This document shows positions 11,408 to 21,200 of a stretch of 64,000 bases of DNA, piece by piece. The position numbers were made by a program, and so were the translations under genes. The DNA is from Siphonodentalium dalli (Eukaryota; Mollusca; Scaphopoda; Gadilida; Siphonodentaliidae): assembly GCA_032622095.1 (NCBI GenBank), contig CP136068.1, positions 13,375,729 through 13,439,728 on the forward strand, given 5' to 3'. How positions within the stretch are numbered: the first letter of the stretch is position 1; each line of letters starts with the position of its first letter. Below the pieces are notes generated by a model. The model did not search any database. It had not been told where the DNA came from and saw nothing but the letters and a program-made list of their open reading frames with translations.

Positions 11408-11892
11408 CCAGATAGTTGCACACCGGCCTTATAAATTACCGGCAGACGCAGGGTTTTCTCGTTATCTTCTAACGCATAATCTGGTTCCGTTCCCTCTGAT
11501 TTAGTTGTTCCCCTGATCACAACTTCCCGGTGAAGATAGTTGAGCAGCGATACATCAACTGTAATCGCAAACACAGTCTCGTCTTGGTTAGTAAGAATAT
11601 TAGCCACGTGACACTCCAGCGTCAAATCTGGGTCACCTGAGCTGGTTACCATGGTTTCATCACATTGTACATTTCCGGTTCCGCGTACTTTTTCAAAGTG
11701 TTTATATGTTACTGGTCCTTTAAATTTGATTTGGGCATTCGTAAGGTAGGCTGGCTCAGCTGTGTTCTTGATTGATATGGTAATAGTTGCTACTTCTGTT
11801 TTGTTGACAACTACCATTTGTATGTCAGATGTGAGGCTGATGCTTAGATCGGTCATGCATATTTCATTTGTGCAGTCGGTTTCGTAAGGAAT
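11408..11892 (-). CDS. Integrin alpha exon: end of thigh, calf-1, start of calf-2
   Basis: This 485-bp exon has its acceptor at TTTCAG before 11892 and its donor GTTAGT from 11407. It starts in phase 0 and ends two bases into a codon. The product begins IPYETDCTNEICMTDLSI. The DC-x4-C-x2-DL pattern marks the thigh/calf-1 junction of integrin alpha chains. A calf-1 beta-sandwich pattern follows: NKTEVATITISIKN, EPAYLTNAQIKF, VQCDE, LTLECHVANIL, FAITVDVSLL, then LPVIYKAGVQLSG, which is the start of calf-2. NKT is an N-glycosylation sequon. Integrin alpha chains pair with beta chains at the plasma membrane to bind matrix or cell ligands, and these domains form the extracellular leg. Joined to 15348-15467 it reads FNYE-IPYETDC without a gap. 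Frame beyond the donor runs only to KNNCLY before a stop, supporting the splice. The exact alpha subfamily cannot be told without the ligand-binding head. Confidence 0.9.
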
Positions 11893-11993
11893 CTGAAATG
11901 GAGATACATGCATAAATCAATTTTCGATTATATACCTATGGTTGAGAACATACGTGCTGTGTTACACATTGTATATGAGAAATACATGGTTAA

Positions 11994-12365
11994 CCCTTTA
12001 CCCAACAAACCGGCCAAAACCGGCCAAATAAAGCTTCAACAGCCTAAAATATCTTCGGTCTGTCTCAATAGAACCATACAAATATGGATATCATTGGAAC
12101 CGGATCTTTGACCACATTGTGATAGTTACAGTTATGCCCTGTGCCAATGAATTCTCTTATATATGCGAGTCGACCATAGGTCGCCTCGCATATATAAGAG
12201 AATGCATTGACCTAAAAAAAATCTGTTTTTAACACTTTTTACCATTTTTTCTTACATTCTTTAACAATTTTATATTTTTTAATGTGTTAAGCCAATGCAT
12301 TCTCTTATATATATCTCTTATATAAGAGAATGCATTGGCACAGGGCCGTTCTGTTGGGTAAAGGG
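11994..12365. mobile_element. piggyBac-like MITE, copy 2 (inverted relative to copy 1)
   Basis: The same 14-bp terminal inverted repeats as the element at 751-1125 bound 372 bp. The interior is the reverse complement of copy 1: the block with CCGGCCAAAACCGGCCAAAT is at the left here and at the right in copy 1. TTAA precedes it and CTAA follows it, consistent with one mutated TTAA target duplication. The hairpin modules based on CCAATGCATTCTCTTATATA are retained. It lies in the integrin intron between the exons at 11408-11892 and 15348-15467, about 100 bp from the former's acceptor. Confidence 0.72.
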
Positions 12366-12775
12366 CTAATGGCATAAACAATATACGTGATGTACGTGTT
12401 ACCCGTAGTATTTGACATTTTGTATTTTTATTATATTCAATAATGTCTACCCGACTGTTTACACGCTACACACCTATTATATGTTCCTTCAATGACCATA
12501 TAAACAAAATAACTTAGCCGCGAGATGGTGTTGGTTCATACATGTAGTTATAAAGTTTGTGTTTTGTAAATGAGTTACACGAGGGAACAAATTCATATAC
12601 AGAGCGCTTGTCCCATGCAGGTATTAAATACTGTTATGTTCTAGTACAGTGTACGTATGTTACCTTTATCTTCACATGTGTAAACATGCACGGGCGGTCT
12701 GTTCTTGGCATAATTAGTGACATTTCCACTAGCGGAACCAAAGGCGGGATAGTTCTACTGTAACGTATACCCTGG
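12366..12775. other. Intron sequence, no feature
   Basis: Unique-looking AT-rich intron between the two transposon copies. Open frames here are short and have no splice or composition support. Confidence 0.35.
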
Positions 12776-13489
12776 CAGTGTTCGCGTTTCACCAAACAAT
12801 ATTCTGGCCAAAAAAATCGCCAAATGAAATTTTTAGTGGCTAAATAAAAAAAAAAACAATTGTCCAGTTTGTATGAATTAACCAGATTAAAAAAAAAACT
12901 TTGGCCTTATGTTTTTTAAATATATAACTCTCTGACTCTTTGTCGCGTCACTGACAACATGTTCGCTAACTAATATGTTTGTTGTCATTGCTATTTTCGC
13001 AGAAATAAAACAACAGTTTTGTTGTTTATTATCGTGAAGTGTTGAAATGAAGTGTTATTATAAGACGGGATGCTGTTTACGACACATTGCGTAACTGACA
13101 TGCCGTCGCGGATACATCGAGTTATAGGACAATGCATTTACGCATTTCATCCTGCATACCGCATAATCAACAAAATAATAATCACTATGCTATAACTAGT
13201 GCAGTGATGAAGGTTTTGACGATTAGTAATCGCCAGTGTACAACAATCACCGTTCAATCAACGCCCCTCTTACAAAATAAATGTGGGTTGTCATCGTATG
13301 ATGTATCAGAAGTACGAAACCCGCGTCCAAAAACCGGCGATATTTAGTCGCCTAACTTCGTGAGGCTATTCGGCGCTTTTTGAATTATATTTATGTATCC
13401 ATTTGTGGTGCGAAAAACAAGTTGGGCCAAAGGTTTTGCCAAATTAAATGTTCTATTGCCCACTTTGGCCACAGACAGCGCAAACACTG
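12776..13489. mobile_element. Old hAT-like non-autonomous element
   Basis: The left end CAGTGTTCGCG and the right end CGCAAACACTG are imperfect inverted repeats, closely matching the termini of the better preserved element at 18405-19133. Subterminal GGCCAAA and GGCTAAAT motifs near the left end also resemble that element. No matching 8-bp target duplication remains (TACCCTGG versus TTAACACT), so the copy is old or one end is misplaced. The interior has no transposase frame. Some internal blocks (TTTTGACGATTAG) echo the other copy. Confidence 0.45.
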
Positions 13490-14104
13490 TTAACACTGAG
13501 TAAGATCACCTCTGTTCATATATGCCATAAATGTTCATGCAATATGGGTAATGCGAAATGAACAAGTGTTAATATACTATGGGTAATACAAGCAAACTAC
13601 TATTATACTGTGGTCAACACAAACATGAGCGATATGCGCTAGTCTGTCGTGTCCTCATCAAATGTAAACAAACAACACACACAGGCGGTGCTATATCTTA
13701 ATGAAGTGTAGTTCCATTCAAGCAAAATTAATTTCATCAAAGTCCTTGTTAGTGCATTATTTGATACCAATCATTATATAGACACATATTGTTTATATCA
13801 GTTATATGTACTTATAGCTGTTCTATCTGCAAAACTAAGTGTTATTTTCTTTTAAACTGTAATAAAAACAAAAAATTCACTGAAACAGCGTGAGACGTTA
13901 CACGTTGTGTAGGAGCAAGTTTAGACAAATTGTCAAATTATTGTCTTTTAAACCACAAATAAAAAATGTAGATATGTAGGTATCAAATTGTGCGGAGTTG
14001 AAACCCCAGGCGGAGAGGTGTTTTTCTTTACATCACCTCGTTAATGAACGTTCTGCTTCAGAAGAATGCCAACCCGATATAAACAGATGAAGGGTGATGA
14101 ACCC
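13490..14104. other. Intron sequence, no feature
   Basis: AT-rich sequence in the integrin intron between 11892 and 15348. Nothing recognisable on either strand. Confidence 0.35.
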
Positions 14105-14500
14105 AGCCTGTTCGCCGGAACACACGCACATTATCTGCTTATAGAGAATTTTTTTTATAGATAATCTGCTTAGAATGTCCTAATTTTGAGTCGACAATGT
14201 GCTGAAAATGAGAGCATTTTAGTCACATTATCTTATCGACACACAATGGGGCTATTTATAAGCTGATTATGTGCGGATGACACTAATTTTGTTTAGTGAC
14301 ACTAATAAGTCAGCCCACGACTTGTCATGTCTACGCTCTTTAAGATGTGTGTACACTGTGGTCAGCGCCATAACACGAATAACGGCTACTATTCCAGTAT
14401 CTGCTTATTTCAGAATCAAATAATCATAGTATGTACATATTTCACACTATATGTCGATTATGTGCGTATTTGCGCGAGAATATGTTGGGGAACCAGTATC
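14105..14500 (+). repeat. Dispersed repeat, copy 2 of a diverged pair
   Basis: This is the direct-orientation counterpart of about 1238-1605, with the same ordered blocks (CAGCCTGTTC, TTATCTGCTTATA, CTGAAAATGAGAG, TTATGTGCGGA, TACGCTCTTTA, CAGCGCCATAA, AATCAAATAATCA). This copy has extra sequence around 14140-14165 and 14278-14305. The element class is not recognised. Confidence 0.6.
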
Positions 14501-15347
14501 TACAGCATTAGCGTTTACTGGTTTCACGGGAGATAATTCACAATGTTCCTCGCAGGCACAGTCGACATCATTCGTATTATACCGAAGATAAGTTGCCATT
14601 TTGATTGGTATTTTTGTCAATCCGATGCGATGGTCCCCATATCATCAGATTCCAACAACAACAACAACATTTTTTTAAATGCCGCTTCAGTTATCAGAAT
14701 CGATTAATTGCCCCAAAATAATGCTAACCACTGTGACAGTCAACTCTAGTTTGAAATTGCCCAAAATCTGTTATTTATCAACATTATGTTCAACGGAATT
14801 TTGCTGATTTGTCAAATATCTAACACATAAAAGCCACTTGAATTTTAGAGTTATCCATCTTCATCCGCAATTTGGTCCGAGACAGTCCTCTCGTCGACTT
14901 TTTACTGGGTTTACTCAAAATTATCGGTGGTGAAAAATAATAGATTTCAAAAATCGATATCAGATCACTCGGAGCTTTGATGGGTGGGTTCAATTGAATC
15001 GAATATTTTTTACCCCCGAAGCCAAGGAAAGCGTAACTTGCGAGCGTTAGTTCGGATTATGCATATTTAACTTCGCAATGTCAGAATATGAAACATCAGT
15101 GAAACATTTGTTGACAACACCACTGTCCATGTTACACGACAAATCGTAAACTGTTTGACTGTAGGATGAAAACGTCATATTCGGCAAGTTTCCAGAGATA
15201 CTTCGGGCCGTCTCGGTCTTAGTGGTAAACGTTGCACAAATTGTTGACTGGCAATAATTCATGAGAAACAATTTAATGGAATCCCATTCGAATTTAGCAT
15301 AGCGTCATAACGTGACATAGGTTTACTATGTTTTTGCGTGACCTCAC
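14501..15347. other. Intron sequence with an unassigned open frame
   Basis: Mostly featureless intron. The minus-strand open stretch at 15047-15271 has non-repetitive, protein-like composition with three cysteines. It has no integrin signature, and it is bypassed by the clean phase-0 junction between 15348 and 11892, so I do not call it an exon. Confidence 0.35.
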
Positions 15348-15467
15348 CTCATAGTTAAATGATCGGGATTCAGGCGGCTCAAACATCGGAATCAATCCGT
15401 CTGATGTCGTGTTTCCTATCGCGACATCGATTTTAATCCTCACTTTGGATTTCATGTCACGTGCAGG
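15348..15467 (-). CDS. Integrin alpha exon, thigh domain
   Basis: This 120-bp, 40-codon exon starts and ends in phase 0. The acceptor is TTTATTTCAG before 15467, and the donor is GTGAGG from 15347. The product runs PARDMKSKVRIKIDV ... IPMFEPPESRSFNYE. It fits the second half of the integrin thigh domain, where a D-x-x-S/K start (the usual RDxLSPI region) is followed by a beta strand and, after a variable loop, by the (E)IPF/Y-x-DC junction supplied by the next exon. It joins seamlessly to 18075-18226 upstream and 11408-11892 downstream. NTT is a possible N-glycosylation sequon. Confidence is high because of the phase and motif agreement across both junctions. Confidence 0.85.
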
Positions 15468-15929
15468 CTGAAATAAACATATTATTTCAATCAAACTACA
15501 ATTATTTGAGACTAAGTGGAAAGTGATCCTCCTCATTTCCACAAGTTTATTAAGATTAAGGGAATGATGAATAACTGAATTGGAATATAATTGATATACG
15601 ACGTGTATAATTGAATACTTTTTTTAAATATGAAGGTAAAAGTCAATTATATATTTTACACATACATTTTATATTCAGATAGTTATACTGAACTAGGCAC
15701 ACCATGATCTTTCCAAAATATCAACATGAATATTAATACAACGAATAGACAAATTGTACTATGTCATTCAGTGTATCATTTATACAAAATAATTGCGTTA
15801 TGTTCCGCGATTTTGATACATTTCTGAAAATACGTTCAGTAAATGCATTGGATGAGCGCGTTTGAACTCGGCACATACTGTTCGTCCCCATACTAGTCTG
15901 GCTGTCGGGCTGAAAATATAAGGTCTACC

Positions 15930-16029
15930 AGGAAAAAAATCTTAACAAGCTAAATTTGGTATCGTTGGAGAGAGGAGATCTTCGTGTACAACATATCCAA
16001 AATCCGCTAAAATCCGCTTTGGGGAAAAT
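15930..16029 (-). repeat. Inverted repeat, left arm
   Basis: The reverse complement of this arm is at 17945-18044. The inner 40 bp (15990-16029) are perfectly complementary to 17945-17984 and contain the doublet AAAATCCGCT. The remaining 60 bp are diverged but still share AACAAGCT and TTTGGT blocks. It is probably two oppositely oriented copies of one interspersed element. Confidence 0.8.
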
Positions 16030-17944
16030 GTTCTACAGTGCCCTGAATAGGGGTGGGGTCTGACGTAAATTATGAAGGTAAGTATACGATCTGTTATGGC
16101 ATTGGGATTACGTAGTTATACAAGTTTGTGTGAAATTGGAGCACCGGAGCGAATTGAGTGACACGGACAGAAAATAATACAATCACGGCCATAAAATGGC
16201 TGTCAAAATGGCCGCAACTCCAAGATATACCACGACGAAAGCAACATATTAGATAGCCACATAGGAGTGGACATACGTATTCGTAATGTACATTCATGTT
16301 GTTTAGTATCTTTAAAGGTACACAGATCATTAAAACATCCATCTGAAGGATGTATTGGTCATTTCAACGCAAGTCAAACCCAACGGTTAAAGTTTTGGTT
16401 TTTTGCTTATCCAACATCCAACTGACCGGACAAAATATAATAATTTTGGTCATGCAACACACAAAGTGATGTTTCGCCACGCAGTGCATGGTAGTTTCAT
16501 TGGACATTGTGATTAATCATTGAATATAACACATACACCGAAGTGCACACCCTTGTGGTATAAAGACTAGTTAGATTTATGGAATTTGCTACACTCTCCG
16601 TGATAATATACCATACACATATGTCCCAATGCTTATAACACTGCAAAGAAACACCAATCTCTTCAATAGATTAGCGCCATATCTCACGAGATCAAAGAGA
16701 TGGTACATCTCACATATTATTTATGACTAATTTTCACGCAGCTACCAAACCGGTTTATTATTGGAACATTTTGTTAAAATTACTTAAGTCCCCACTTTAC
16801 AACTGGAATATACTACCACGCAATGCACAATATTAATTGTCAGTATCGTTTTGTTTTTAAATATCTTACCAATACCACCCACGTAATTGTGCTAAATAGC
16901 AGGGGATCATCGTTTAAAGCTGTTATTTCAGCGTTGAACATTCGCTAAATGTTGCTATTTGTGGTTTTGTGTACAGCTACTATATGTAACTTTAGGGATA
17001 AGGGGCAAACGCGGTGACGCGGTTGCAGAAATCGTAGTACTTTTCGCTTATATGTGGCTTTGGTGAATATAACTAAATATAATTTCCAGATATAAAAACA
17101 GTCTCAGCCACATTATATGTAAACCATATCGTTCAAGTTTAGAATTTATTGAAGATTTGTTTTGTACTCCTTTGTGTTTTGATAAATTGTGTTCATTATA
17201 TACCACCATGCATTCTTGTGATAATAGCGAAATATTCGTGTTTTGTCACCTGATTAGAGGCAACTATGATTAATATTTTGAGATATGGACAATAGGATCT
17301 TCAGATTTTACCCAAAACTATATGCATATATCTTATATTGTTCTATAGCAGTGCATCTTGGAAGGGTTAATGTTGTAGATATAAAAATTAATGCTGATCG
17401 GTCACATTCACGAGACTGCTCTGACTACATATATTTCTGCTTCTAGAAAAGATCACAGAATCAATACATCCATATCAAATCGCATTTAACTGTTTGATTA
17501 CACATATAATCACACGATTCAACATACAAAGTACATATAGAACTGCGTTATTGTTTCGATTCTGTGCGCCCAAAGGTCCAGATATAAGCGTTGCATGAGA
17601 CCCTTCTTTCGATTGCTCTCTCGTGAGATTCATTAGGGAGAATTCTTACATCTCTGATCAAACGTTTATCTTATACTCTGCAATGAATATCCTCAAATAA
17701 TTCGAGTGTTTGTTCTATCTTATAGGACTAGCAATTAGATGTTGCACAAATTTTAAATTTCATTCCGTTTTCTCCATTTTGGCGGCCGTTTTGGGAAAGA
17801 CATTCTACAAATATGGTTTACGGCTAAACATTGTTTGTCAATATTTAAATTTATTACGAATTTGGCATTTATTGTTGCACCTACCGCAGAAATTCAACAA
17901 TTTCAGATATTAACAACCATATTGGGCGCCATCTTGAATAGAGA

Positions 17945-18044
17945 ATTTTCCCCAAAGCGGATTTTAGCGGATTTTGGATATGTTATTCCTCAGATTCTGC
18001 CCTACAAAATTACACCAAAAACAGCTTGTTAATATTTTTTTCTA
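17945..18044 (+). repeat. Inverted repeat, right arm
   Basis: This is the partner of 15930-16029. It ends about 30 bp from the donor site of the integrin exon at 18075-18226, so in the pre-mRNA the arm lies immediately inside the intron. Confidence 0.8.
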
Positions 18045-18074
18045 GGTCCAATGCTTCAACGACCAGACTAATAC

Positions 18075-18226
18075 CTGTGGTATACTGGGATAGGTGACAC
18101 AGGATGGATTCCCTTTAGTTCCCATGACGACACGTCTCTTAATTGATCTCTGGTAATCACCGTCAACGAGTAGCAACAACCGAGGCTTTTTCTTCTCTGA
18201 ATCGACCGTCAGGGTGTAGTTGAGGG
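18075..18226 (-). CDS. Integrin alpha exon, start of thigh domain
   Basis: This 152-bp exon has its acceptor at CTACTGTAG before 18226 and its donor GTATTA from 18074. It starts with the last two bases of a codon (xCC, alanine if the previous exon ends in G) and ends in phase 0. The product is LNYTLTVDSEKKKPRLLLLV ... RRVVMGTKGNPSCVTYPSIPQ. The NYTLTVDSEKKKPRLLLL pattern matches the first strands of the integrin thigh domain, where an aromatic-Y-x-L-x-x-D strand is followed by a basic loop and a hydrophobic strand, then a late cysteine with T-x-x-V/Y after it. NYT is an N-glycosylation sequon. Upstream, the 39-bp minisatellite begins 14 bp before the exon, so the branch-point region lies inside the first repeat unit. 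Beta-propeller exons are not in the window to the right, which holds only arrays. Confidence 0.85.
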
Positions 18227-18240
18227 CTACAGTAGAAGAT

Positions 18241-21200
18241 CCAGAAACATATGATTAGTTCCGTTAAACGCGTTCATTAACAGAAACATATGATTAGTTC
18301 CGTTCAGCGTGTTCATCCTAGAAACATATTATTATTTCCGTTTATTACCAGAAATATACGATTAGTTCCGTTCAACGTGTTCATTACCAGAAACATATGA
18401 TTAGCAGTGTTCGCGCTGTCGGTAGCCAAATTAGCCAATGGCTAATTTTATTCGAATTTGGCTAATACAAATTTCATTTGGCTAAACTTTTTTTTACCCC
18501 AAATGAAGACGGAAAGCATGGAGTCGTAAAGCTAATTAATAAAAGCGCTGAATAGATCGAAGTTATGTGACGAAAGTATTTCGTACTTATGTTAATACGC
18601 CGTCGATGACATGTAACCAGCCTAATCGTCAAAACGCTTAAGCTGTATACTGGTTATGTAACTGATTAAGCCGTCTGTAAGATAAAATACCTAAATGCTT
18701 TGTGCAGAAGAGCAGTTCTCAATCAATGGTTGCGTAATCTGCATCCCGTTTAATAAACTGGCTTCTCATCATAAAAGTGTCAACGACATAGAGTTATTAC
18801 AATTAATTAGCTTAGCGAATTTATGCGGGCTTTTGCGATGTGAAATCCCGCCGTATTCTATAGTAATGTTTTATGAATTGATCTGCTTGTGTGATATAAT
18901 ACATACATATGTTCGTATAATATTGTTTTTAAAGTTGTTTTTGTGTGGTTTTAATTATGTTTTTATACTGAATAACAAATAAAGTTTAAAGCCAAAATTT
19001 TAGTCATTAATTGTGAACAGCCCAGAAAATGAGGATTTAATTTGGCCTAAACACATTTGGCTAAAGTTTTTTTCATTTGGCTAATAAAATTTTCATTTGG
19101 CTAAAAATATTTTTCGGTCCAGCCCGAACACTGATGATTAGTTCCGTTCAACGCGTTCATTAATATAAACATATGATTAGTTCCGTTCAGCGTGTTCATT
19201 AATAGAAACATATGATTAGTTCCGTTCAGCGTGTTCATTAATATAAACATACGATTAGTTCCGTTCAACGTGTTCATTAATATAAACACATGATTAGTTC
19301 CGTTCAACGAGTTCATTAATATAAACACATGATTAGTTCCGTTTAACGCGTTCATTAATAGAAACATATGATTAGTTCCGTTCAACGTGTTCATTAATAT
19401 AAACATACGATTAGTTCCGTTCAACGTGTTCATTACTAGAAACACATGATTAGTTCCGTTTAACGCGTTCATTAATAGAAACATATGATTAGTTCCGTTC
19501 AGCGTGTTCATTAATATAAACATACGATTAGTTCCGTTCAACGCGTTCATTAATATAAACATACGATTAGTTCCGTTAAACATGTTCATTAATAGAAACA
19601 TATGATAAGTTCCGTTAAACGTGCTATAATTACCAGAAACATACGTTTAGTTCCGTTCAACGTGTTCATTACTAGAAACACATGATTAGTTCCGTTTAAC
19701 GCGTTCATTAATAGAAACATACGATTAGTTCCGTTAAACGTGTTCATTAATAGAAACATATGATTAGTTCCGTTAAACGTGTTCATTAATAGAAACATAT
19801 GATTAGTTCCGTTCAGCGTGTTCATTACCAGAAACATACGTTTATTTCCGTTCAACGTGTTCATTACCAGAAACACATGATTAGTTCCGTACAATGTGTT
19901 CATTAATATAAACACATGATAAGATCCGTTCAACGTGTTCATTACTAGAAACATACGTTTAGTTCCGTTCAACGTGTTCATTACTAGAAACACATGATTA
20001 GTTCAGTTCAACATGTCCATTACCAGAAACATACGTTTAGTTCCGTTCAACGCGTTCATTACTATAAACATATGATTAGTTCCGTTAAACGCGTTCATTA
20101 ATAGAAACATATGACTAGTTCCGTTCAACGTGTTCATTACTAGAAACATACGATTAGTTCCGTTCAACGTGTTCATTACTATAAACATATGATTAGTTCC
20201 GTTAAACGCGTTCATTACTAGAAACATAAGATTAGTTCCGTTCAACGTGTTCATTACTAGAAATATAAGATTAGTTCCGTTCAACGTGTTCATTACTAGA
20301 ATCATACGATTAGTTCCGTCCAACGTGTTCATTACTATAAACATATGACTAGTTCCGTTAAACGCGTTCATTACTATAAACATATGATTAGTTCCGTTCA
20401 ACGTGTTCATTAATATAAACATACGTTTAGTTCCGTTCAACGTGTTCATTACCAGAAACATACGATTAGTTCCGTTCAACGTGTTCATTACTATTAACAT
20501 ATGATTAGTTCCGTTCCACGCGTTCATTACTATAAACATATGATTAGTTCCGTTAAACGCGTTCATTACTAGAAACATACGATTAGTTCCGTTCAACGCG
20601 TTCATTAATATAAACATATGATTAGTTCTGTTAAACGTGTTCATTAATATAAATATATGATTAGTTCCGTTAAACGCGTTCATTACTATAAACATATGAT
20701 TAGTTCCGTTAAACGCGTTCATTAATTTAAACATGTGATTAGTTCCGTTAAACGTGTTCATTACTAGAAACATACGATTAGTTCCGTTCAACGCGTTCAT
20801 TAATAGAAACATATGATTAGTTCCGTTCAACGTGTTCATTAATAGAAACATACGATTAGTTCCGTTCAACGTGTTCATTAATAGAAACATACGATTAGTT
20901 CCGTTCAACTCGTTCATTAATAGAAACATATGATTAGTTCCGTTAAACGTATTCATTACTAGAAACATACGATTAGTTCCGTTCAACGTGTCCATTAATA
21001 TAAACATATGATTAGTTCCGTTAAACGTGTTCATTAATATAAACATACGATTAGTTCCGTTCAACGTGTTCATTAATATAAACATACGATTAGTTCCGTT
21101 CAACGTGTTCATTACTATAAACATATGATTAGTTCCGTTCAATGTGTTCATTACTATAAACACATGAGTAGTTCCGTTAAACGTGTTCATTAATATAAAC

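Larger units (their letters stand above)
15468..18074. other. Integrin intron between thigh-domain exons
   Basis: A 2.6-kb intron. Apart from the inverted repeat arms annotated separately and a GGCGGCCGTTTTGGGAAAG block at 17780 that recalls the interspersed family at 4655-6010, I see no gene, RNA or element. Confidence 0.5.

Noticed and set aside
15047-15271. Cysteine-containing minus-strand frame just downstream of the exon at 15348 as an extra integrin exon
   Set aside because: Exons 15348-15467 and 11408-11892 already join in phase to give the conserved thigh/calf-1 junction, and this frame has no integrin motif or strong acceptor.
18695-18982. 95-codon frame inside the hAT-like MITE as a transposase remnant
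   Set aside because: No hAT dimerisation or catalytic motif is visible, and the element is too short to have carried one.
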